Shown here: in pieces, positions 56,930 to 64,000 of the stretch
Numbering within the stretch: the first letter of the stretch is position 1
Layout: the number at the start of each line of letters is the position of its first letter
DNA from: Akkermansia muciniphila
Lineage (GTDB): Bacteria; Verrucomicrobiota; Verrucomicrobiia; Verrucomicrobiales; Akkermansiaceae
Assembly (NCBI RefSeq): GCF_002884975.1
Contig: NZ_PJKB01000002.1
Span: 579,369 to 643,368 of the forward strand
Direction of reading: 5' to 3'
DNA length: 64,000 bases
Program-made: the position numbers and the translations under genes
Notes under the pieces: generated by a model
Seen by the model: the letters and a program-made list of their open reading frames with translations, nothing else
Database searches by the model: none
Told to the model about the DNA's origin: nothing

Positions 56930-56963
56930 ATCCTCCCGGCTCCAGGGCCGGGAGGATTTTTTT
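56930..56963 (+). terminator. Rho-independent terminator
   Basis: ATCCTCCCGGC and GCCGGGAGGAT form a perfect 11-bp stem with a 6-base loop, then seven T. It ends the galK-symporter operon. The rest of the region to 57212 has no gene; a TTGACG with the palindrome TGACGTCA lies near 57142-57150, ahead of PEP-CTERM gene 3. Confidence 0.9.
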
Positions 56964-57212
56964 GCGCCTGGGAGGAGGGTTGTTTTTTCATGGAACCGCT
57001 TGAAATGAAGAATGGATGTCAAAGCGAATGACACATTGCTTTCTGTTGTCCCTGAATGCATTGCGTGGAAAATTGGAAAAATGGGATTTTTTTTTCATCT
57101 GTTGCGTGAACCCGGAGGGTGCGTTCGAGTCAAATTACTTGTTGACGTCACTCAAATAAAAAACGCCGACAAGGAAATAAACAAAAGGAAAAACTCTATA
57201 TCTGCTAATGAT

Positions 57213-58067
57213 ATGAAAATGCGTTTATGTGTAATGTCGCTCCTTGCTCTCCTGTGCTCCGCACCGGGATGGGGGAAGACAACAATGGTTTCGTTCGGTG
57301 AAAGTTCGAACACCTATTCCGCTCCGTGGAATTTGGCAAGCGGTACAATGACAAATGGCAACCGCACCACCGGCACTTCCATGAAAGCTACGGACGGTAC
57401 GGCGTCCGCGATCCAGGTTACCTATAACATCTCCGGCGGTCTCCTCGGAGGAGTGCAGGCTACCAACAGCAACATGTACGGGACGCACACGATCGGAAGT
57501 GGCGGCCTGAACATGTGGAAACAGGCTTACGGCTATGATCTGGATGCCGCCAAGACCACCCGCGGATGGAATGAGACCCTCGTTCTTGGAGTGGGCGGCC
57601 TTGTCGCTCCCGGCGATGTTAGCGTTACCGGGTTCCAGGCCAACAGTGGCTATACGATGTCTTCTGTGTTCACCATAAGCGGCTTGGCCAATGTGGCCAC
57701 GTGGGGGACAAACAGCCCCGTAACCCTCAATGGTACCGGCATCAACGTCAAGAATATCTACCTGGCCGGCTCCAACGGACAGGTAGTGGACCTGCTCCAC
57801 ATCAGCGGCGGGAGTTTGGCTACCCTGCTTTCCAGCGGTACGTTCATGTTGACTTGGCAGTTTGAAACCACTTCTTCTTTCAATCCCAATTCTTCGCTCA
57901 CCATGGAATTTTCCGACAGCTTGCTTAGCGTGGCAGGCGAGTATGGAATGTCCGCCTTGGCGGTGAGGGACGGAATGCCCAACCTGACGGTGCCGGAACC
58001 GGCTACGGCTTCACTGAGCCTTCTTGGACTGGCTGCCCTGCTGATGCGCCGCCGCCGCACCCACTGA
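57213..58067 (+). CDS. PEP-CTERM domain secreted protein 3
   Basis: This 284-residue exported protein starts MKMRLCVMSLLALLCSAPGW, a signal peptide; upstream in-frame codons exist but give no signal. The body is rich in Gly, Thr, Asn and Ser with beta-like stretches (TTMVSFGESSNTYSAPW, NSGYTMSSVFTISGLANV). It ends in the exosortase-type tail VPEPATASLSLLGLAALLM followed by RRRRTH, nearly the same as those at 25.8 and 26.8 kb although the body is different. This suggests one processing machine for several matrix proteins. It lies after the galactose operon with its own upstream region. Confidence 0.87.
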   Translation: MKMRLCVMSLLALLCSAPGWGKTTMVSFGESSNTYSAPWNLASGTMTNGNRTTGTSMKATDGTASAIQVTYNISGGLLGGVQATNSNMYGTHTIGSGGLNMWKQAYGYDLDAAKTTRGWNETLVLGVGGLVAPGDVSVTGFQANSGYTMSSVFTISGLANVATWGTNSPVTLNGTGINVKNIYLAGSNGQVVDLLHISGGSLATLLSSGTFMLTWQFETTSSFNPNSSLTMEFSDSLLSVAGEYGMSALAVRDGMPNLTVPEPATASLSLLGLAALLMRRRRTH

Positions 58068-58100
58068 ACCTGTTTCAGTAAACAATAACTCATGGTCTGA

Positions 58101-58132
58101 AGGCAGCCGGTGAAACACCCGGCTGCCTTTTA
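58101..58132. terminator. Terminator hairpin between convergent genes
   Basis: AGGCAGCCGG and CCGGCTGCCT form a perfect 10-bp stem with an 8-base loop, followed by TTTTAA. It sits between PEP-CTERM gene 3 and the helicase gene, whose stop codon overlaps the T-run, so it may work for both strands. Confidence 0.75.
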
Positions 58133-60136
58133 ATCGTCCTCCAGAAGCATGCTGCGCAGGGAGTCGAAAAAGTTCCCGGATTCCTCCTCCGTGGCTTCCG
58201 CATTCATCAGGTCGTCCCACTTGGCATACTCCATCAGGTGGGGCGGAATCTCGCTCAGGAAGGAGGAGCGCTGGCAGGGCATGCGGTCCCCGTAGCGCAG
58301 GCGCGTGGAACAATAAGTCAGCATGAGTTTTTCCTGCGCGCGCGTGATGCCCACGTAAAGCAGGCGGCGTTCCTCGTCACAGTTGCCGTCTTCCAGGGAA
58401 CGCTTGTGGGGCAGGATGCCTTCTTCCAGCCCTACGAGGTACACCACCGGGAATTCCAGCCCTTTGGCGGCGTGCATGGTGATCAGGCACACGCCGGGCT
58501 TGTTCTCCACGTCGTCATCATTATCCTCCTTGTCCAGGGTGACCTGGGCCAGGTAATCCCGGAGGGTTTTTCCGGGCTGCCAGAAGTTGCGGAGGGAGGC
58601 CTTCACGTCCCCGATGGAGACGAGGCGCTTCTGGATTTCAGCTTCCGTCTTGCACAGGCGCGTTACATAATCGCTGAACCCGGTTTCCTCAATGAGCTGC
58701 TCCATGGCGTCGCCGAAGTCCGTCTCCTTGTCCTGGAAAATGTCAATGTACCTGGCGATCAGCTCATTGAACTCCTGCACGCTGTTGCGGGCGCGGGTGG
58801 AAAGGGCCGCCAGGAATTCCTCGTCCTGCAGGGCGGCCCAGACGCTGTTGCCGTGTTCCCGGCTCCAGTCAATGGCCAGGTGGCTGGTCAGCTCGCTGAT
58901 GCCGCGCGGGGGCGTATTCAGGATGCGCAGCAGGTATTCGTCCGCCTGCGGGTTTTCAATTGTCGCCAGGTAGGAAATGAGGTCCTTCACCTCCTTGCGG
59001 TCAAAGAAGCTCTGCGCGCCCACCATGCGGTAGGGAATCTTGTGCTCCCGGAGCGTCTGTTCAATGATGCGGCTCTGGGTGTTCGCCCGGAACAGGATGG
59101 CGAAGTCCTCCCAGGGGCGTTCCTCCTGCCTGCGGACGTTTTCAATGTCCGTGATGATGAACTCCGCCTCCTCCGCGTCTCCGGGCATGGAAATCAGGCG
59201 GACGGCTTCCCCGCCTCCCTTGTGGGCACGCAGCGTCTTGTCCCTGCGGCCCAGGTTGTGGCGGATCAGGGCATTGGCCGCGTCCAGGATGGGGGCGGTG
59301 CAGCGGTAATTCTCCTCCAGCTTGATGACGGTGGGATTCGGGAAAAAGCGTTCGAACTCCAGGATATTGCTGATCTGGGCGCCGCGCCAGCCGTAAATGG
59401 ACTGGTCGTCGTCCCCCACCACGCAGACATTGTGCGCGGGACCTACCAGATGGCCCAGCAGGCTCATCTGGAGGCTGTTGGTATCCTGGAATTCATCCAC
59501 CGTAATATAGCGGAAGCGCTGCTGCCAGGCTTCCCGCACGTCCGGATGCTCCTTCAGCAGCTTGTCCGCCAGGATCAGCAGGTCGTCAAAGTCCACGGAA
59601 TTTTGCGCCTGGAGCTCCCGCTGGTAGGAGGCGGCAATGTTGGCCGTCAGGTTGTCTTCAATGGAGTCCAGGCCCAGGCCGCTGTTCTTCATCCGGCTCA
59701 TGGCGGAAAGGACGTCCTTGGGACCGATTTTTTCCGTGATGCCTCCGTGGCGGACGATCAGGCGCCGGATCAGGCCGCTCTGCTCGGAACCGCTGTAAAT
59801 GGTGAAATTGGTCTTGTACCCCAGGCGCCCGATGTCTTCCCGCAGGATGCGCACGCAGAGGGAATGGAAGGTGCTCACCATGATCTGGCGCGCCGCCTTC
59901 CGCTCCACCATCTGGCCCACGCGCTCCCGCATTTCCAGGGCGGCCTTGTTCGTGAACGTGACGGCCAGGATGCTCTTGGGGCTGATGCCGCGGTCCACCA
60001 TGTGGGCGATGCGGCAGGTGACGGTGCGCGTCTTGCCCGTTCCGGCCCCGGCCAGAATCAGCACAGGCCCCTGAAGGGTCTGCACGGCCTTCCTCTGGGC
60101 CGTGTTCAGGCTGTCCATGGAAAAGGATTTTCCCAT
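58130..60136 (-). CDS. UvrD/PcrA/Rep-type DNA helicase
   Basis: This superfamily 1 3'-5' helicase has 668 residues. The motifs appear in order: Walker A LAGAGTGKTRTVTCRIAHM (about residues 29-45), VTFTNKAALEMRERV, VDEFQDTNSLQMSL (Walker B), VGDDDQSIYGWRGAQISNI, LEENYRCTAPILDAANALI and TMHAAKGLEFPVVYLVGLEEG. Its role is DNA repair and replication-fork processing. It is slightly shorter than E. coli UvrD (720), with a short C-terminal tail ending in SLRSMLLEDD. Its start directly follows the stop of fmt (TAA then ATG), so translation may be coupled. Confidence 0.96.
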   Translation of the reverse strand: MGKSFSMDSLNTAQRKAVQTLQGPVLILAGAGTGKTRTVTCRIAHMVDRGISPKSILAVTFTNKAALEMRERVGQMVERKAARQIMVSTFHSLCVRILREDIGRLGYKTNFTIYSGSEQSGLIRRLIVRHGGITEKIGPKDVLSAMSRMKNSGLGLDSIEDNLTANIAASYQRELQAQNSVDFDDLLILADKLLKEHPDVREAWQQRFRYITVDEFQDTNSLQMSLLGHLVGPAHNVCVVGDDDQSIYGWRGAQISNILEFERFFPNPTVIKLEENYRCTAPILDAANALIRHNLGRRDKTLRAHKGGGEAVRLISMPGDAEEAEFIITDIENVRRQEERPWEDFAILFRANTQSRIIEQTLREHKIPYRMVGAQSFFDRKEVKDLISYLATIENPQADEYLLRILNTPPRGISELTSHLAIDWSREHGNSVWAALQDEEFLAALSTRARNSVQEFNELIARYIDIFQDKETDFGDAMEQLIEETGFSDYVTRLCKTEAEIQKRLVSIGDVKASLRNFWQPGKTLRDYLAQVTLDKEDNDDDVENKPGVCLITMHAAKGLEFPVVYLVGLEEGILPHKRSLEDGNCDEERRLLYVGITRAQEKLMLTYCSTRLRYGDRMPCQRSSFLSEIPPHLMEYAKWDDLMNAEATEEESGNFFDSLRSMLLEDD

Positions 60137-61081
60137 TTACACGTCGAAGTGGATGTCTTTCAAATTCGGGTGCCCGGCAATCAACTGGGAAATGCTCATG
60201 CGCGTGCTGCCTTCCAGCTGGACGTCCGTCACCAGCAGGCCGCCGCTTCCGCAGGCGATCAGCAGCCCCTGCTCCCCGGCAGAAAGCACCTGGCCCGGTT
60301 TCCCTTCCGCCTCCGGAACGATGGTGAAGCCGGGGAAAATTTTCATGTTGCGGATGCGGTTCTTGCGGTTCCAGTAATTGGTGAAGGTGCCGGGCCACGG
60401 GTCATACGCCCGGATCATGCGGCCTATTTCCTCCGCGGGGCGCGTCCAGTCAATCCTGCCGTCCGCTCGCAGGAGCTTGGGAGCGTACGTCGCCAGGAAC
60501 TCCTGCTGGGGAACGCGGGTAGCGGTCCCTTTCTCAATGGAATGGATGGCCGGGAGCAGAACGTCCGGCGTCATCTGCGCCAGCTTGTCGTGCAGGATTC
60601 CTCCGGTTTCCGTTCCTTCCAGCGGGGTGCTGATCTGGGCGATGATGTCCCCCGCGTCCAGTTTTTTGACAATGTGCATGATCGTGATTCCCGTGTGGGA
60701 ATCTCCGGACTTGATGGCGGACTGGATGCAGGCTGCCCCGCGGTGGCGCGGCAGCAGGGAGGCGTGCGCGTTAATGCAGCCCATGGGAGCCAGGTCAATT
60801 ACTTCCTGGCTTAAAATCTGCCCGTATGCCATGACTGCGATCAGGTCCGGGTTCAATCTTCTGAGGTTGACCAGCGCGTCCGCCGTCCGCAGGGAATGTG
60901 GCTGGAGCACGGGGATGCCCGCTTCCCTGGCAAGGTTCTTGATGGCGGGAGCCGTAAGCACCTGGTGCCTGCCCACGGGGCGGTCAGGCTGCGTAACCAG
61001 GCCTACCAGGTCCGTGTTACGGATCAGGCTGCGGAAGGCGGGAATGGCAATGTCGCCTGTGCCCATGAAGACGATGCGCAT
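60137..61081 (-). CDS. fmt: Methionyl-tRNA formyltransferase
   Basis: This cytoplasmic enzyme formylates initiator Met-tRNA. The 314-residue protein begins MRIVFMGTGDIAIPAFRSL. It has the formyl-transfer loop GCINAHASLLPRHRGAACI (the Asn-His pair of the N-A-H-A segment), SGDSHTGITIMHIVKKLDAG and, near the C-terminus, a basic tRNA-binding region (NRKNRIRNMKIFPG). It is of normal length. The start at 61081 is chosen because an upstream frame lacks family similarity. The helicase gene begins right at its stop. Confidence 0.96.
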   Translation of the reverse strand: MRIVFMGTGDIAIPAFRSLIRNTDLVGLVTQPDRPVGRHQVLTAPAIKNLAREAGIPVLQPHSLRTADALVNLRRLNPDLIAVMAYGQILSQEVIDLAPMGCINAHASLLPRHRGAACIQSAIKSGDSHTGITIMHIVKKLDAGDIIAQISTPLEGTETGGILHDKLAQMTPDVLLPAIHSIEKGTATRVPQQEFLATYAPKLLRADGRIDWTRPAEEIGRMIRAYDPWPGTFTNYWNRKNRIRNMKIFPGFTIVPEAEGKPGQVLSAGEQGLLIACGSGGLLVTDVQLEGSTRMSISQLIAGHPNLKDIHFDV

Positions 61082-61281
61082 GGCTGAAAGCTTGCCCTGA
61101 CGGCCTGCGCAGGTCAATGTTAAATCCGGACCCGGAAGGGGAATATTGGCGCCGGAAGGCCGTTTTTACGGTTCCCTTCCGTCCTGCGGCGGCCGGGAAA
61201 AGGGCGTGCGAATGCCCCGCATGGCCGTTTCCCTGCAAGAAGTTCTTTCCGACCGGGCCGGATATGGTATATCCTTGCTCC

Positions 61282-62409
61282 ATGGAGAAAGGAAGGCTGC
61301 CGCGCATTCTGATTCTGACTGCAGGGTACGGGGAAGGGCATCATTCCGCGGCCGGAGGCGTGCGGGATGCCCTGGCGGGGCGTGCGGAGGTCCGCGTGAC
61401 GGACCTGTGCGCGGAGGCCATGCCCGGCATGTTCCGCGTGACCCGCGCCGCGTACCTTTGGATCATTTCCCGCACTCCGCGCCTCTGGAAACTGATGTAT
61501 GAGGTGAGCGACAGGCGCAACCTGGCGGAAAAGCCCGTCAAGGGGCTGGGCCCGGTGGAACATCTGCTGGAACGCCTGCTGCGGGAGTGGAAGCCGGACG
61601 CCGTGGTCTCCACGTACATGGTGTACCCCTACATGCTGGATTCCCTGGCGGCCCGTACCGGAAAGACTGTGCCGTACCTGACCGTCGTGACGGACTCCTG
61701 CGTGATCAACAAGTCCTGGCTGTGTTCGGAATCCCCGCTGTGGGCCGTAACGGATCCCTGGACGCGGGAAATCATGATGGAAAAGGGCCTTCCTCCGGAC
61801 AGGCTGCGCGTGACGGGTTTTCCCGTGAATCCCGGCCTGGGCGCGCTGGCGCGGGAGCATCCCGTTTCCTGGAGGGAGGGGGAACCGTTCCGCGTCCTTT
61901 ACTTCGCCCAGCGTTCCGCGCGGCATGCCCGTGCGGAGCTGGAAGCCATGCTGGAGGCGGACCCCGCCATCAGCGTGACCTGTATCCTGGGGCGCCGGTT
62001 CAGGCGCATTTATCCCCATCTACGGGATTTGCGCGCCAGGTACGGGCGCAGGCTGAAAGTGCGCGGCTGGACGCGCCGCGTGCCCCACTATCTTTCAGCC
62101 AGCCATGTGGTGGTGGGGAAGGCCGGGGGGGCTACCGTGCATGAGGTGCTGGCGTCCGCGCGGCCCATGCTGGTCAACTTCCTTCTTCCGGGCCAGGAAG
62201 AGGGCAACGCGCACCTGCTGGAGAAGCTGGGCGGCGGCTGCCACGTTCCGGATGCCCGCGCCCTGGCCTCCGCGCTGGCGGGGATGATGGCGGACGGCGG
62301 CGCGCAGTGGCGGCGCATGCATGAAAATCTGCTGAAGGCGGATATGACCGGAGGAAGCGGACGGATAGCGGATTTGGTCTTGAAACTGGCGCAGGAACAT
62401 ACTAACTGA
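61282..62409 (+). CDS. MGDG-synthase/MurG-like glycosyltransferase
   Basis: This 375-residue GT-B enzyme starts MEKGRLPRILILTAGYGEGH, and its HSAAGGVRDAL continuation matches the G-x-G-H-x-x-A-A start of diacylglycerol glycosyltransferases (family 28). The C-terminal part has VVVGKAGGATVHEVLASARP and MLVNFLLPGQEEGNAHLLEK, the nucleotide-sugar binding motifs of that family. Related enzymes add glucose or galactose to diacylglycerol (UgtP and MGD type), so a membrane glycolipid is a likely product. The ATG at 61282 is favoured; one at 61264 would add six residues. The gene is read divergently from fmt. Confidence 0.86.
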   Translation: MEKGRLPRILILTAGYGEGHHSAAGGVRDALAGRAEVRVTDLCAEAMPGMFRVTRAAYLWIISRTPRLWKLMYEVSDRRNLAEKPVKGLGPVEHLLERLLREWKPDAVVSTYMVYPYMLDSLAARTGKTVPYLTVVTDSCVINKSWLCSESPLWAVTDPWTREIMMEKGLPPDRLRVTGFPVNPGLGALAREHPVSWREGEPFRVLYFAQRSARHARAELEAMLEADPAISVTCILGRRFRRIYPHLRDLRARYGRRLKVRGWTRRVPHYLSASHVVVGKAGGATVHEVLASARPMLVNFLLPGQEEGNAHLLEKLGGGCHVPDARALASALAGMMADGGAQWRRMHENLLKADMTGGSGRIADLVLKLAQEHTN

Positions 62410-62414
62410 TTCCC

Positions 62415-63143
62415 GTGACCTATCTGCTGATTGACAATTCCAACACGCGCACCAAGTTCGTGCTCTCCACGCCGGACGCCCTGCTGCCGGAACGGTACAT
62501 GATCCCCACCCGGGAGGTGAGCGAGGAACGGCTGGATGAAGTGCTGTCCGGCGTCCGTTATGACGCCGCCGTGGTATGCTCCGTGGTGCCGCGCGTGGCG
62601 GAAGTGCTGAAAAACTGGATGGCCAGGCCGTGCCACTTCCTCTCCTGTGATTCCCGGCTGAACGTGGGCATTGACTATCCGCACCCGCGCCAGATAGGCG
62701 CCGACAGGCTGGCGAATGCCGTAGGCGCCGTGGCGTATTACGGATATCCGTGCGTCGTGGTGGACTTCGGCACCGCCGTGACCTTTGACGTGATCGGCCC
62801 TGAATGCACGTATAAGGGCGGCGTGATCGCTCCGGGGCTTGCCAGCATGGGGGATTACCTGGCGCGCAATACCGCTCTTCTTCCCGCCATTGACCCCCAG
62901 GAGCCCTCCCGCGTCATCGGCACCAGCACGGTGGAGGCCATGCAGTCCGGCGCCGTGTACGGCTACCGGGGGCTGGTGAAGGAAATCCTGGCCCGGCTGG
63001 AGGAGGAGCTGGGCGTCCGTCCCGCCGTGGTGGCTACGGGAGGGGATGCCGCGCTGATCGCCAGGGGCGTGGAGCGCATTGACCACGTGGACCCGGATAT
63101 CACGCTGAACGGGTTGCGCATGGCGGCCCCCCTGAATCTTTGA
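62415..63143 (+). CDS. coaX: Type III pantothenate kinase
   Basis: This 242-residue ASKHA-fold enzyme starts coenzyme A synthesis by phosphorylating pantothenate. The start codon is GTG (62415), giving MTYLLIDNSNTRTKFVLST, the nucleotide loop DNSNTRTK of CoaX. YPHPRQIGADRLANAVGAV (pantothenate pocket) and VVVDFGTAVTFDVIG (second phosphate loop) follow, with TGGDAALIARGVE and DPDITLNGLRMA near the end. It begins 5 bases after the glycosyltransferase stop and may be cotranscribed. Type III lacks feedback inhibition by CoA in most organisms, so no regulatory domain is expected. Confidence 0.96.
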   Translation: MTYLLIDNSNTRTKFVLSTPDALLPERYMIPTREVSEERLDEVLSGVRYDAAVVCSVVPRVAEVLKNWMARPCHFLSCDSRLNVGIDYPHPRQIGADRLANAVGAVAYYGYPCVVVDFGTAVTFDVIGPECTYKGGVIAPGLASMGDYLARNTALLPAIDPQEPSRVIGTSTVEAMQSGAVYGYRGLVKEILARLEEELGVRPAVVATGGDAALIARGVERIDHVDPDITLNGLRMAAPLNL

Positions 63144-63223
63144 AAAACGGGCAATGGACTGGGCAGGAATCCATTACTTCCGGAAAAACGGCCGGATGAC
63201 ACGTAAAAACTCACAAATAGGTG

Positions 63224-63252
63224 TTGCAAATTGCGTATACCCCATGTAGTAT
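63224..63252 (+). promoter_or_regulatory. Candidate promoter of acpP
   Basis: TTGCAA (63224-63229) and TAGTAT (63247-63252) are spaced by 17 bases, the best promoter-like pair in the window. Transcription would start about 20 bases before the acpP start codon. Confidence 0.55.
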
Positions 63253-63276
63253 TCATGAACCTTAACAATAAATATC

Positions 63277-63519
63277 ATGTCTGACAACAGCATCGAAGAA
63301 AAAGTAAGAAGTATCATCGTTGACCAACTTGGCGTTGAATCCGATAAAGTGACTGCTGATGCGAAATTCATCGAGGATCTCGGTGCTGATTCGCTGGATA
63401 CCGTTGAACTCGTGATGGCTTTCGAAGAAAACTTTGACATTGAAGTGCCCGACGAAGAAGCTGAAAAGCTCCAGTCCGTTGCCGACGTGGTTGCCTACAT
63501 CGAAAAGGTTCAGGGTTAA
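63277..63519 (+). CDS. acpP: Acyl carrier protein
   Basis: This 80-residue acidic protein carries fatty acyl chains on a phosphopantetheine arm. It starts [20 protein letters not shown]. The attachment site is the Ser in [20 protein letters not shown] (about residue 38), followed by [19 protein letters not shown]. It has a normal four-helix ACP length. A strong promoter candidate lies just upstream and a terminator just after, so it is probably a single-gene unit here. No Shine-Dalgarno sequence precedes the ATG (aacaataaatatc). Fatty-acid synthesis genes are not adjacent. Confidence 0.98.
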   Translation: MSDNSIEEKVRSIIVDQLGVESDKVTADAKFIEDLGADSLDTVELVMAFEENFDIEVPDEEAEKLQSVADVVAYIEKVQG

Positions 63520-63547
63520 GTTGAACTGCTAAAATCCTTTATTACAG

Positions 63548-63586
63548 AAGCGGCTTCCCTGTCCAAGGCAAGGAAGCCGCTTTTTT
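63548..63586 (+). terminator. Rho-independent terminator
   Basis: AAGCGGCTTCC and GGAAGCCGCTT form a perfect 11-bp stem with a 13-base loop, then a run of T. It ends the acpP transcript. Confidence 0.88.
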
Positions 63587-63613
63587 ATGGAAAGCCCCCA
63601 GCTTTCTTCTCTT

Positions 63614-64000
63614 ATGAATGACCTGCCCGCCTTCTCCCGTGACGACATCCGCTATGCGGCGGAGATGACCCGGGTGATTTATGAACCGGACCGCCGTATT
63701 GACACCTTTGGGGATACCAGGTTCAATTTCCTTCTTATCAGCGAGCTGATGGATGAAGCGGGCGTGGTGCGCGTGCGCAGCGGCTGGGTGGAGGCGGAGA
63801 AGCCCAAAATCATCAAGCCTTCCATTTACAATGAAGTCAGTACGGAGGGTTTTTCCGGTGAAGCCAAACGCTTCTTTGACTGGCTTGCCAAAAATGGGCC
63901 GGGCTTCATGACGCTGCTGGAATATGGTTTCAGCTTCAAAAGGTCGGAGGTGAGGGAGGAAATTCTGCACGAACCCATTGAGTCCGTGCGCGGGCGCCTG
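63614..64000 (+). CDS. Unknown protein, N-terminal part, runs off the window
   Basis: An open plus-strand frame begins after the acpP terminator and reaches the last base without a stop (129 codons from 63614). It reads MNDLPAFSRDDIRYAAEMTR, then VIYEPDRRIDTFGDTRFNF and LLISELMDEAGVVRVRSGWV, and near the end FFDWLAKNGPGFMTLLEYGF. This is a soluble, charged, well-formed sequence, but I do not recognise a family. An in-frame ATG at 63587 abuts the terminator T-run and would add nine residues; 63614 is preferred. A frame on the opposite strand over the same bases is its shadow. Confidence 0.75.
   Translation, partial: MNDLPAFSRDDIRYAAEMTRVIYEPDRRIDTFGDTRFNFLLISELMDEAGVVRVRSGWVEAEKPKIIKPSIYNEVSTEGFSGEAKRFFDWLAKNGPGFMTLLEYGFSFKRSEVREEILHEPIESVRGRL

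Noticed and set aside
54953-57061. A 702-codon minus-strand open frame
   Set aside because: It is antisense to the symporter; His/Gly/Gln-rich and without a family signature.
58238-60814. An 858-codon plus-strand open frame
   Set aside because: It is antisense to the helicase and fmt, which have complete family motifs.

Overview
The window looks like a chromosomal segment of an Akkermansia-type member of the Verrucomicrobiota. The evidence is indirect but consistent. The DNA is GC-rich. Three secreted proteins end in the PEP-CTERM tail VPEPATASL.LLGLA followed by an Arg cluster. There is a very large secreted sulfatase with PA14-like and BACON-like modules, plus N-acetylglucosamine and galactose use genes, which suits a degrader of mucin-type glycans. 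Many clear genes lack a Shine-Dalgarno sequence. No rRNA, tRNA, CRISPR array, transposase or phage gene was seen.

Layout. 1-2.3 kb: the end of the ribosomal-protein/secY operon (secY, adk, map), then an acyltransferase. 3.5-8.6 kb: a polyphosphate module (ppx-like, ppk1) and an outer-membrane barrel protein. 8.8-12.5 kb: one giant secreted VIT-vWA-TPR-DUF2135-LysM-like protein. 12.7-17.9 kb: a more AT-rich surface-glycan island with four glycosyltransferases, a small ORF and the frameshifted relic of a fifth glycosyltransferase. 17.9-24.7 kb, all minus strand: a DJ-1 family protein, a lipoyl E2-like protein lacking the catalytic HxxxDG motif, nagA, a zinc-ribbon protein, a periplasmic cyclophilin, an MFS transporter and cstA. 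24.7-31.3 kb: two related PEP-CTERM proteins with unusual palindromes and direct repeats upstream, then the sulfatase. 31.5-35.5 kb: nusA-infB-rbfA.

35.7-39.8 kb: xth, rdgB, two unknown membrane proteins and a methyltransferase. 40.0-42.7 kb: a Tat-exported DUF362 protein and a NapH/NapG-like iron-sulfur fusion. 42.9-50.5 kb: a small membrane protein, a GNAT acetyltransferase, a secreted unknown, an ABCG-like half-transporter followed by two translationally coupled unknown envelope proteins, and an L,D-transpeptidase-like protein. 50.7-53.2 kb: an RRM protein and a polyprenyl-phosphate sugar transferase, separated by a 400-base leader. 53.4-58.1 kb: galK, an oversized Na+/sugar symporter and a third PEP-CTERM protein. 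58.1-64 kb: a UvrD/PcrA helicase, fmt, an MGDG-synthase-like glycosyltransferase, coaX, acpP and the start of an unknown gene.

Taken together, sulfatase, nagA, galK with its symporter, and cstA fit host-glycan catabolism. The glycosyltransferase island, sugar transferase and PEP-CTERM proteins fit construction of a cell-surface or extracellular matrix. The strongest leads for something new are the DUF362/NapHG-fusion redox pair, the E2-like protein without its catalytic histidine, the ABC-transporter/coupled-unknown operon, the mosaic VIT-vWA protein, and a symporter carrying a secretion-type signal and a large soluble insert. Functional statements are inferences from motifs read by eye; no database search was run.
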